The notes under the pieces: generated by a model
The model's input: only the letters and a program-made list of their open reading frames with translations
Told to the model about the DNA's origin: nothing
Database searches by the model: none
Position numbers and translations under genes: made by a program
Source of the DNA: CAJBLF01 sp964560855
Lineage (GTDB): Bacteria > Patescibacteriota > Gracilibacteria > Absconditabacterales > Absconditicoccaceae
DNA: 11,156 nt
Reading direction: 5' to 3'
NCBI GenBank assembly: GCA_964560855.1
Contig: CAZLLU010000027.1
Span: forward strand, 1 to 11,156
Shown here: piece by piece, positions 1 to 8,145 of the stretch
Position numbering within the stretch: the stretch's first letter is position 1
Layout of the letters: every line of letters begins with the position of its first letter

Positions 1-1229
1 TGAAAGAATATATAGAGATGATGGAAGAAGCCAAAAAACGCGATCATAAACTTCTTGGACAAAAACTAGATCTCTTTAGTTTTAGTGAATATGGACCAGG
101 ATTCCCATTTTTTCACAATAACGGAATAATGATTCTCAATGAATTACAAAAATATTGGAGAGAAGTACATTACAGAGATGGGTATGAAGAAATAAAGACT
201 CCTATCATGTTAAGCAAGGAATTGCGAGAACTTTCAGGACATCGAGGACATTACAAAAATAATATGTATGTCTCTGTTATTGATGAAAAAGAATATGCTA
301 TCAAACCGATGAACTGTCCAGGGGGAATGTTGGTATATAAAACAACACCAAAATCATATAGAGATTTACCACTCAAAGCAGGGGAATTTGGATTGGTCCA
401 CAGACATGAAATGTCATGAGCCCTCAATGGATTATTCAGAGTAAGAACATTTACTCAAGATGATGCTCATATATTTTGTACATTAGATCAATTCAAAGAT
501 GAAATTAAAAAAGTAATAGATTTGATTTTTGAAATGTATGCTAAGTTTGGATTTACAAAGCTCAAGATAGAACTTTCTACTAGACCAGAAAGTTATACGG
601 GTGAATTAGCTGACTGGGAATTAGCTGAAAAAAACCTCAAAGACGTACTTACTGAAAAAAATATTGATTATGTTTTGAATGAATGAGATGGAGCTTTTTA
701 TGGTCCAAAAATTGATTTCAAAGTGTTTGATGCTATTGGTAGAGAACGACAATGTGGAACAATACAATTAGACTTTGCATTACCAAAAAGATTTGAACTT
801 GAATATACAGGAGAAGACTGACAAAAACACACTCCTATTATGCTACATAGAGTAGTCTATGGTTCTTTGGAAAGATTTTTATGAATTTTGATCGAACATT
901 TTGCTTGAGCATTTCCGCTATGGCTTGCTCCTAAACAAATAAAAATTGTTCCTGTTGCAGAAAAATTTGTTGACTATGCAAATCAAGTGGTAAGTATAAT
1001 GAAACAAGAATGATTTAGAGCAAGTGTAGATGCTGGAGATGATTCATTTAGCAAAAAAATCAGAAATGCAGAAGTAGAAAAAATTCCTTATATTATCATC
1101 GTTGGTGAAAAAGAAGAAAGCACCAAGACGCTTTCTATCCGTGAATACAAGACCAAGAAGCAGTACGAGATTGGGTTGACAGAGTTTGTCGACACCTGTC
1201 TAGATGAAGTGAAGACCAGAAAACTCTAA
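1..1229 (+). CDS. thrS: Threonine--tRNA ligase, 5'-truncated by the window edge
   Basis: Charges tRNA-Thr with threonine in the cytoplasm. The first complete codon is at position 3 and the stop is TAA at 1227-1229. The 408 residues seen cover the class II catalytic core and the C-terminal anticodon-binding domain; the TGS and editing domains would lie upstream of the window. The family's zinc ligands are all visible: Cys at 315-317 (NCPGG motif), His at 468-470 (QDDAHIF) and His at 846-848 (MLHRVVYGSLERF). Six in-frame TGA codons (417, 684, 819, 882, 906, 1011) fall where the family has glycine, for example MSGALNG in motif 2, NEGDGAFYG, and FLGILIEHFAGAFP, so TGA is read as Gly. The gene is AT-rich with mostly AAA lysine codons until about 1110. 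The last 37 codons switch to AAG and other GC-ending codons. Family assignment is very secure. Confidence 0.96.
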
Positions 1230-1251
1230 GATATTTCTATGTAAAGAAAAG

Positions 1252-1281
1252 TCCTCCCGGGAAGCCGAGGGGATTTTTTTT
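1252..1281 (+). terminator. Rho-independent terminator after thrS
   Basis: A 9-bp stem (1252-1260 with 1265-1273; one C/A mismatch and one G-T wobble) closes a GAAG tetraloop and is followed by eight T residues. It begins 22 bases after the thrS stop, so it very likely ends that transcript. Confidence 0.85.
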
Positions 1282-1519
1282 CACAAAGTTTTATCAGGAG
1301 AGATCAGATACTTTCTGTAATACCTTTTTCTGCTGTTGGTAGTGTAGGTTCTTGTACTGGTAATTCTTCTATAGTCTATCGTAAGTGTGTTTTTTTTACG
1401 TGGACACGAAACCAATCATTGAAGGTGAAAAATTAAGACTTTTTTTGTTTGTGCTTGCTTGATTTTATCAATAAAAACGATATAGGTAAAATCCTATTTA
1501 TCTATTTTTTGAAACACAT
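1282..1519. other. Intergenic spacer between thrS and asnS
   Basis: No supported gene lies here in either strand, even with TGA read as glycine. Short open stretches exist on both strands, but they lack start codons or run through the thrS terminator. The 3' end should carry the asnS promoter. The bases before the asnS start are AT-rich and contain no Shine-Dalgarno sequence. Confidence 0.6.
1459..1486 (+). promoter_or_regulatory. Weak candidate promoter for asnS
   Basis: TTGATT at 1459-1464 and TATAGG at 1481-1486 are separated by 16 bases and lie about 33 bases before the asnS start. Both boxes are imperfect in AT-rich DNA, so this is only a candidate. Confidence 0.3.
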
Positions 1520-2911
1520 ATGAAACCGACACCTATCGCGCATATCTACGCCGACTACAACCAATTCATGGACAAGGATATCCTTCTCAATGGACGGATC
1601 AAGAGCGTCAGGGATTCCAAAACCTTTGGATTTATCGAATTGAATGACGGTTCTTATCTCAAAAATATCCAGATTGTCTTCGAAAATGATTTGCCGAATT
1701 TTGATGAGATCTGCAAATTCACGACCGGATCTTCTCTTACTGTCGAATGAACATTGGTCGCTTCGCAGGGAGCTAAACAAGCCTTCGAAGTCAAAGCGAA
1801 AAAGGTGACTTTGATAGGTGATTGTCCTACCGATTATCCATTACAGAAGAAGGGACATAGCATGGAATTTCTCCGCGAAATCGCTCATCTCAGGCCAAGA
1901 TCAAATACGTTTTCCGCAGTATTCAGAGTGAGATCATTGCTCGCATTCGCTATCCACAAATTCTTCAACGAGAAGGGATTCATCTATACGCACACGCCAT
2001 TGATTACCGGAGCGGACGCAGAATGAGCAGGAGAAATGTTCAAAGTGTCGACATTGGACTTTCTCAATATGCCCAAAACAGAGGATGGAGCTGTAGATTA
2101 CAAAAAAGACTTTTTCGGTAAAGAAGCTAATTTGACGGTGAGTGGACAGCTCAATGCAGAGACGTTCGCAACAGCATTCAGCAAAGTATATACCTTCGGA
2201 CCAACCTTCCGCGCGGAAAATTCCAACACGACAAAACACCTTTCCGAGTTCCGGATGATCGAACCAGAAATCGCATTTGCAGACTTGAATGACGACATGA
2301 ATTTAGCTGAGTCGCTATTAAAATATGTCTTCAAATACATCCTCGACAACGCACCAGCAGAGATGGAGTTCTTCGAAAAGTTCATCAATCCCGATGTCAA
2401 AAAAAGACTCGAAGCATTGATAAGTTCTGATTTTAATAGAGTGACCTATACCGAAGCAGTCGACTTGTTGAAAAAATCAGGAAAGAAATTTGTTTATCCT
2501 GTAGAGCGAGGAATCGACCTTCAGACCGAACATGAAAGATATATCTGTGAAGAGATTTTTAAAGGTCCGACATTCGTGACCAACTATCCGAAAGAGATCA
2601 AAGCATTCTATATGAGACTCAACGACGACGGTAAAACAGTCGCAGCAGCTGATCTTCTTGCTCCAGGTGTTGGAGAGATTATCGGAGGATCACAGAGAGA
2701 AGAAAGATTAGATGTCCTAGAACAGAAGATTAAAGATATGCATATGAAGTCAGAAGAATTGCGACGATATCTAGAATTACGCAAATATGGAACAGTTCCT
2801 CACGCAGGATTCGGTGTTGGTTTTGAAAGATTGATGATGTACATCACCGGTATGGAAAATATCCGCGACGTCATACCATTCCCAAGAGCCCCAAAAGAAT
2901 GTGAATTTTAA
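1520..2911 (+). CDS. asnS: Asparagine--tRNA ligase
   Basis: Charges tRNA-Asn with asparagine. The product is 463 residues, matching the usual length (about 460). The N-terminal OB-fold anticodon-binding domain (residues about 15-115) is followed by the class II catalytic core. Visible signatures are EGAGEMF at about 168-174, motif 2 FRAENSNT from residue 230 (with SEFRMIEPE after it), and motif 3 GFGVGFERLMMY followed by NIRDVIPFPRAP at the C-terminus. The GAGEMF and FRAENSNT signatures favour AsnRS over AspRS. Two in-frame TGA codons (1748 and 2024, residues 77 and 169) are read as glycine; residue 169 is the family-conserved Gly of EGAGEMF. Without recoding the gene splits into three pieces. 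The start is the first ATG of the OB-fold region and has no Shine-Dalgarno sequence. The gene is less AT-rich and uses TGA less often than thrS. Confidence 0.96.
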
Positions 2912-2994
2912 ACTAGCTTGAAGCTTAAAGCTCAAGGCATAAAGCACGGTCCAAGTAAAATGTTTTGATTACGTTTTTTAGCTTTTCGAAAAAT

Positions 2995-3597
2995 ATGAAA
3001 CAACTAATTTATATTCATTGAGGAATGTGTCATCCTGATAATGATACATTTTGTAAAGCGCTTGAAACACGAGAGTATGATCCTTTCGAAAAGAGTGAAC
3101 GAAAAGATCGATTCGAAAGTCTAAAATGAACGTATCAGATAATTCGTCCAGAAATGCCCAACAAAAATATGGCAAGTTACAAAGCTCGAAAAATATGGTT
3201 CGAAAAAATATTTCCCTATCTCAATGATGAAGATTTAGTAATTGTGGGACATTCTCTTGGAGCAATGTTTTTAGTCAAATATCTTTGAGAAAATACATTT
3301 CCTAAAAAAATAAAACAGCTTCATCTTATGTCGACAGTATTCGATGAAAGTGATATGTCTGATGAAGAAAAATATGCTTGAGATTTTGCCTATAGTCCAG
3401 AAATTATTTCAAATTTAGCATCTAAAGTAGAACAAATATTCATCTATCATTCGACGGATGATCCGGTAGTTCCGTATTCACATGCAGAAAAAATAGCTGC
3501 ATATCTTCCTTCAGCTAAATTGGTTACCTTTACCGATAGGGGGCATTTTAGTCAGTCAGAATTCCCTGAGTTACTAGAAAATATAATTAACAATTAA
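2995..3597 (+). CDS. Small alpha/beta hydrolase, RBBP9/YdeN-like
   Basis: A predicted serine hydrolase of 200 residues; the substrate is unknown. The fold's landmarks are in order: the oxyanion-loop IHGG at residues 7-10, the nucleophile elbow GHSLG at 85-89 (Ser87), an acidic residue in STDDPVVPY (Asp155 or Asp156), and the catalytic His184 in RGHF. This order, the short length and the compact DDPxVP motif resemble the RBBP9/YdeN group. Four in-frame TGA codons (residues 9, 45, 98, 129) are read as glycine; the first is the conserved Gly of HGG. In the standard code no usable reading frame remains, so ordinary gene callers will miss it. It lies 83 bases after asnS, with no clear promoter or Shine-Dalgarno sequence between, and may be co-transcribed with it. 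Codon use is AT-rich like thrS. The family call is confident; the exact subfamily is not. Confidence 0.88.
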
Positions 3598-3617
3598 TAA
3601 TTGAAAATTAATAATTG
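3592..3617. repeat. Tandem 12-base AT repeat, period 14
   Basis: The 12-mer AATTAATAATTG occurs at 3592-3603 and again at 3606-3617. The first copy overlaps the hydrolase stop codon. It is AT-only apart from one G and nearly palindromic, so it may be slippage-derived with no function. Confidence 0.5.
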
Positions 3618-3648
3618 CTTTCAATTCTGAAGAAAATTTTACAATAAA

Positions 3649-3677
3649 AAAATGCTATAGAAAGACTATAGCATTTT
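3649..3677. terminator. Bidirectional terminator between convergent genes
   Basis: A perfect 10-bp stem (3651-3660 with 3666-3675, loop AAAGA) extends by two A-T pairs. Read on the minus strand it is followed by seven T residues (complement of 3646-3652), a strong terminator for the zinc-ribbon gene. Read on the plus strand the tail is shorter (TTTT within and after the stem), so it is a weaker end for the hydrolase transcript. Confidence 0.88.
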
Positions 3678-3683
3678 GGGTAG

Positions 3684-4103
3684 TTACTTTTTTTTCTTGG
3701 AAGGTTTGAAGATGATAACTCTAGTGTAATTATCAAGTTGTTCTAGTTTGTCTTTGTCTAGGAATACGCCTTTACAGGATGGACACAAGTCTGCGACGGT
3801 ATTGGTTCCGTCGATAATGTGTTTGTCCATGCTGTATTCGCAATCAGGACATATCCTGATTTTTTCTGTTTTTTTGGCTTCGTTGATGAGTAATTTGTTT
3901 GTGCATTTTTCGCACTGATACTCACCCTTGTCATTTTTTTGGGTGGTCTTTTTGGTGTTACACACTTTACAAGTGTGAGGTATACCATTGATGATGTATG
4001 CGATAATCATGATAATAGCAAGCAAAATCAATGAGCAGATTATAATAGCAAGGATTATGTATCCCCAGCTATTTACATCGAATAAGTTAAGGTTTTTGAT
4101 CAT
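3684..4103 (-). CDS. Membrane-anchored zinc-ribbon (zf-TFIIB-like) protein
   Basis: 139 residues. Residues about 14-38 form one hydrophobic transmembrane helix near the N-terminus. Two cysteine clusters follow: CKVC...CEKC (Cys 45, 48, 64, 67), a rubredoxin/zinc-ribbon-like knuckle pair, and CPDC...CPSCKGVFLD (Cys 85, 88, 107, 110). The second closely matches the zf-TFIIB domain, whose hallmark is CxxC-x3-M ... CPxCxGxWLDxxEL; here Phe114 replaces the usual Trp. A lysine-rich tail ends the protein. The helix is followed by a charged zinc domain, so the C-terminal part is probably cytoplasmic. Function is unknown; zinc binding is inferred from the motif. The gene has no TGA codon, so it reads the same in the standard code. 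A promoter-like sequence precedes it and a terminator follows, suggesting a single-gene transcript. Confidence 0.88.
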   Translation of the reverse strand: MIKNLNLFDVNSWGYIILAIIICSLILLAIIMIIAYIINGIPHTCKVCNTKKTTQKNDKGEYQCEKCTNKLLINEAKKTEKIRICPDCEYSMDKHIIDGTNTVADLCPSCKGVFLDKDKLEQLDNYTRVIIFKPSKKKK

Positions 4104-4136
4104 ATTATATTAATTTTTTGTTTTTTCTATAAAAAT

Positions 4137-4164
4137 ATAATATACTTTTACGTATAAAAGTCAA
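4137..4164 (-). promoter_or_regulatory. Promoter of the zinc-ribbon gene with an internal inverted repeat
   Basis: On the minus strand TTGACT (4164-4159) and TATTAT (4142-4137) are separated by 16 bases, close to sigma-70 consensus, about 34 bases upstream of the start codon. A perfect 7-bp inverted repeat, ACTTTTA-CGTA-TAAAAGT (4144-4161), fills the spacer and overlaps the -35 box. That position would suit an operator, but this is inference. Confidence 0.55.
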
Positions 4165-4223
4165 TATGTATTATTTGAAAATTTATTATTATTTTTTTTA
4201 GCGAAAAAAAGTTGGTTTACATA

Positions 4224-4237
4224 TGCACCCGGGTGCA
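4224..4237. repeat. Perfect 14-bp GC-rich palindrome after tex
   Basis: TGCACCCGGGTGCA is a perfect palindrome in otherwise AT-rich DNA, 5 bases beyond the tex stop. On the minus strand it is followed after about 14 bases by a run of seven T. It could form a short 5-bp hairpin that helps end tex transcription, or it could be a protein-binding or methylation site. Confidence 0.55.
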
Positions 4238-4242
4238 AAAAT

Positions 4243-6543
4243 TTAACTGAACGTAATATTTCCTCTCAGACTCGATTCGCTACTGTCTTCATTCCTCGTG
4301 AATGAAGGCTTGTCCACGAAGGTGGGCTTTTTTTCTTGTTCGGCTCTTTGTTCGCGTCTCGGCGCCTGTGGCACGCTATCGTCTTTCATGCTCAAGGAGA
4401 CCTTCTCTCTTTCGAGGTCAATATCTATGACTTTGACTTTTACTTGCTGACCGACTTTCACGACATCTATCGGATTGGTGACATAATAATTCGCCATCTG
4501 AGATTTATGTACGAGTCCATCGCTATGCAATCCAATATCTACAAACGCTCCAAAGTCTGTGACGTTTCTGATGATTCCATCAAGTTTGTCCCCTATTTTC
4601 AGATCTGCAATATCGAGGATAGTTGATGAAAAACATGGCGGTTCGAGTTCATCTCTTGGATCCAAACCTGGCCTCTGTAATTCCGCCAACACATCTCTCA
4701 ATGTTTCTAAACCGATTTTATAGGTTTCAGATCGTTCAACTAATTTATTTTCTGGATATTTTTCGACAGTCATCGGTAATTTCAGATCTTTTTTCTTGAT
4801 GCCGAGTTCTTTTTCGATGAATTCGTAGACTTGTTTATGAATCTCTGGATGGATTCCCGTCTCGTCAAGAATCTCCTTTCCGCCTTTGATCCTCAAGAAT
4901 CCTATTGCCTGCTCGTAGGCTTTCGGTCCGAGTCCTTTAACTTTTTTCAGCTGTGCTTTGCTGGTGAAAGGACCGTTTTCATTTCTGTATGCGACGACAT
5001 TTTTTGCAACCGTTTCACTCAGTCCCGCTATGTATTGCAGCAAAGTATAGCTTGCCGTATTCACATCGACACCTACGCTATTGACGATATCCTCTACTTT
5101 TTCTTCCAATTTCTCTTTCAAAAATTTCTGGTCGACATCGTGCTGATACTGTCCGACACCGATGGATTTCGGATCTATTTTCGTGAGTTCTGCCAATGGA
5201 TCCTGGACTCTGTGGGCGATGCTGATTGCACCTCTGATAGTGACATCCAAGTCTGGATATTCGTCTTGAGCGAGTTTAGACGCCGAATAGACAGATGCCC
5301 CAGATTCGGAAGTAATCATGTATTTGGTATTCAGATTATATTTTTCTATGAAATCGTGAACGACTTTTTCTGATTCTCTCGATGCTGTTCCGTTTCCTAT
5401 CACGATAAGATCGATCTTATACTGATCGACTAATTTATTCAACGTTTCCCATGCCTCCGTGATTTTTTTCTGCGGTTCGGTAGGGTAGATCACGGTCTTG
5501 TCCAAGAACTTTCCGGTAGGATCGACAATCGCCAATTTACATCCTGTCCTGAATGCGGGATCGAAACCGAGAACGGTCATCCCCTTGATCGGAGGAGTCA
5601 GTAAAAGATTTTTCAGATTATCACCAAAAACTTTGATCGCTGCTTCATCAGCTCGTCTCTTTTTGTCAGATCTGATCTCTCTTTCGAGCGATGGCATCAA
5701 GAGTCTATGAAGACCATCTTCGCAGGCTTCGTTTAGATATTCTACACAGGTTCCATGCTGTTTTGGTACAAAATATTTTGTCGTATCCTCTCGGATTTTA
5801 TCGTTGGAAAACTGTAATTTCACCTGCAGCTGTTTTTCTTCTTCCGCTCTGGAAACCGCGAGATATGCATAGGACGGCATCTCAGAAATTTTTTTGCTGT
5901 AAGTCTGATAGATCTTGTAGACTCATTTTTCATCGAACGTTTTGGTTGCTTTGCATTCAAGCACACTGGTATTTTCTTCTCTGCTTTTGATATCTTCTCT
6001 CAGATCGGCATGATCGGACACCGCTTCGGCGACGATATCTTTGGCTCATTGAATCGCTTCTTCCTTATCTTTGACACTGGTTTTTACATCACCCGTATCT
6101 CTCACAAACTTCTCCGCTTCTGATTCAAACTCTTCCTTACTGAGTTCCGCTTTTGCCAAAATAACTGCCAACGGCTCGAGTCATTTCGCTTTCGCGATAG
6201 TCGCTTTCGTATTCTTCTTTTCCTTGAATGGCCTATAGAGATCTTCCACTCTCGCCAAGGTGTCTGCGTCCATGATCTGTTTTCTTAACTCGTCTGTCAT
6301 GAGTCATTTTTCCTCGATGAGACGGATGACATCGGCTTTTCTCGCTTCAAGATTTCTCGTGTACGTATAGATGTCATTGAAATCTCTGAGTTGTTCATCA
6401 GTTGCTCCTTCAGTCAGTTCCTTCCTATATCTGGCGATGAACGGGACGGTATTTCCTTCATCCAAAAGCTGGACGATACTGCTGACGATTCTTGGGGTCA
6501 TTCATACTTTTTTGCTGATAATCTGGATCAAGTCTACTGCCAT
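4243..6543 (-). CDS. tex: Tex-family RNA-binding transcription accessory protein
   Basis: 766 residues, the usual size for Tex/YhgF proteins, which bind nucleic acid and act in transcription. Domain order fits the family: an N-terminal helical HTH-like region with the PFIARYRKE motif (residues about 35-43), a YqgF/RNase H-like domain starting near residue 326 (GFDPAFRTGCK), tandem helix-hairpin-helix motifs at about 508-551 (KKVKGLGPKAYEQ), and an S1 domain at about 649-721 (GIIRNVTDFGAFVDIG). A charged, probably disordered tail ends the protein. Five in-frame TGA codons (residues 14, 80, 121, 166, 207) are read as glycine; all lie in the first 207 residues, and the remaining 559 residues use only GGN. 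In the standard code only the part from residue 222 is readable. The start ATG gives MAVDLIQIISKKVG, with no Shine-Dalgarno sequence. It follows the ligase-like gene by 74 bases on the same strand. Confidence 0.95.
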
Positions 6544-6617
6544 AAGAAACGAATAAACGATAAAATAATGAAACGATTACACGCTATATCGTGAAAACAA
6601 TAAAACAAATATGCTGA

Positions 6618-7976
6618 TTATTGTTGGTGTCTTTCTTTGATGTACAATCCGTAGGCGATAGCAAACAATGCCATGAACGGATAGACAATCATCCTGTCTA
6701 CAAAGCTATGCAATACTAATCCTTCAATACTCAATCACAAGATTCCTACGCCAAACGCGAAGACGATCGTGCTGTAGAGCTTTCTTTTTTTTGTCGCTTT
6801 GTCATCGCTTTTCTTTTCTTCTTCGTAGGATTTATATGCAATATAATGTAGGTAGCCATAGAGATAGAGCCATCCTATAAATCCAAGGAGTCCGTATTCC
6901 AATCGTATCTGGAGATATTGATTTTCTGGGTTATATTCCTTGATGCCTTCTATCTGATGTGAAGCGGGACCTGCAGTTCCAGCACCTTGTCACCGGAGCG
7001 GTCTCTCTCAGATTTTCTGTACAGCTTCGACAACCATATTTAAATGTCACGTATTCGAAAACTCTCTGGTGATGATTTGTCTCTGTCCGAAATAGATGAC
7101 GACACCGAAGAGCAGAATCAGCGGAACAAATCCGCGTAAGGCAAACCTCCGATATTTCCTAGGGAATTGAGCAAGGATCAGGATTGCGGTTTGTAGTATC
7201 CAGACGCCTCGTGCAGCTCTGGAAAATGTGGACATGATTGCAAGTCCGTAGAGTGATCCTCGTCGCAATCTTTGGCCTCGCGGCTTATTTTTGAAACAAA
7301 GGACGAAGAAGAGCGGCCAGAATGCTACCAAGAAAAATCATCGGCTGATTGGTCTCTCAAAAAGGAATTGGTTTCTGACAAGTCATTGATCATAGCGCGT
7401 ATAATATGCGGCTGGAGGTGCGATACCTACATCTCATTCATAATTGAATTGGTTGTAGCCTGCGAATTTCAATAAGTTCGGCATGAGTCGGATAATGCCC
7501 CATCGAATCAAACTTCCTATCAAAAGCATTTTCATAATTCTGCTATATCGCTTGACGAGATTGATTTCTCTCGCTCAAAAAAATAGCATCGTAATCGTGA
7601 AGAAGATGAGGAAGATAGCAAATCCTATCATACTATATCTGACAGACATAATCCATGTTCCGATACTGCTTCCATTGATGAATACGGAGACGAGGAAACT
7701 CACGATGATCGTCGCAAGAAATACTCGGACAAAATTCTTCAAAGGAAATTTTTCAAAGAAGGATTTGAAATTTTTATTCTTCCAAAAATATCGAACCAAA
7801 AATCCGAGCAATCCGATGATGATAATTTCTTTCCACATCCAAATTAATTTCCAGAATGTTCCATCCAATCAGAGTTTGAAGGTGACAAAAGTCTGGAGGA
7901 AAAACTGAAGAAGAAGTCCGATAAAAAATATTTTGGCGATAAGGGTAAGTGTCTTGATGAGCTTGTTTTCTTCCAT
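6618..7976 (-). CDS. O-antigen ligase/polymerase-like membrane protein (WaaL/Wzy type)
   Basis: 452 residues, strongly hydrophobic, with about ten predicted membrane segments. The C-terminal half carries the hallmarks of the O-antigen ligase (Wzy_C) domain: an Arg-rich SRAARGVW segment, then GHLNMVVEAVQKIGERPLRGQGAGTAG-type sequence at about 310-335, ending in ENQYLQIRLEYGLLGF. This large loop is where ligases and polymerases of lipid-linked glycans act. Nine in-frame TGA codons (residues 36, 134, 181, 198, 213, 310, 323, 329, 414) are read as glycine; those at 310, 323 and 329 lie in the conserved loop. It is the most fragmented gene of the window under standard translation. It sits downstream of mraY on the same strand, so a role in moving or polymerising undecaprenyl-linked glycans at the cell surface is plausible. 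Whether it is a ligase or a polymerase cannot be decided from sequence. The ATG at 7976 is followed by a charged leader and the first helix; there is no Shine-Dalgarno sequence. Confidence 0.88.
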
Positions 7977-8002
7977 AACAATAAATATTAATGACTAAAT
8001 TT

Positions 8003-8135
8003 TTGTCTCCCGGCGCCTGTCCCGTCTTTAGCGGGATAAAGGGAGAAGTCCGAAGGAAAGAGGGATTTATGGACTGGTAGATTTTGTCCATAAATCCTCC
8101 ACCCTACGGGTCCCCCTCCTTTGCAAAGGAGGACA
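8003..8135 (+). repeat. Structured intergenic repeat, copy 1
   Basis: 133 bases, nearly the same as the copy at 10386-10521. In order it holds: a nested hairpin region (TCTCCC at 8006-8011 with a downstream GGGAGA, enclosing TCCCGT/GCGGGA), a perfect 12-bp inverted repeat (8063-8074 with 8086-8097, 11-base loop), a CCACCCT...GGGT segment, and a perfect 18-bp palindrome at 8115-8132 containing CCTCCTTT and AAAGGAGG. It lies between the mraY stop (10 bases away) and the ligase-like gene. No protein is encoded. The family is not one I can name. Confidence 0.9.
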
Positions 8136-8145
8136 GTATATATGG

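Noticed and set aside
1231..1378. Minus-strand frame (with TGA as Gly) reading a Pro/Glu/Thr-rich peptide including LPVQEPTLPT
   Set aside because: No start codon after the upstream TAG, and it runs through the thrS terminator. At most a remnant.
2917..2940. Inverted repeat after asnS as a terminator
   Set aside because: The stem is short with bulges and no T run follows, so transcription probably continues to the hydrolase.
4831..5373. 180-codon plus-strand open frame
   Set aside because: Lies entirely inside tex on the opposite strand and has no family-like motifs; a shadow of tex.
7483..7908. 141-codon plus-strand open frame
   Set aside because: Antisense to the ligase-like gene, which has conserved motifs and membrane helices; a shadow.
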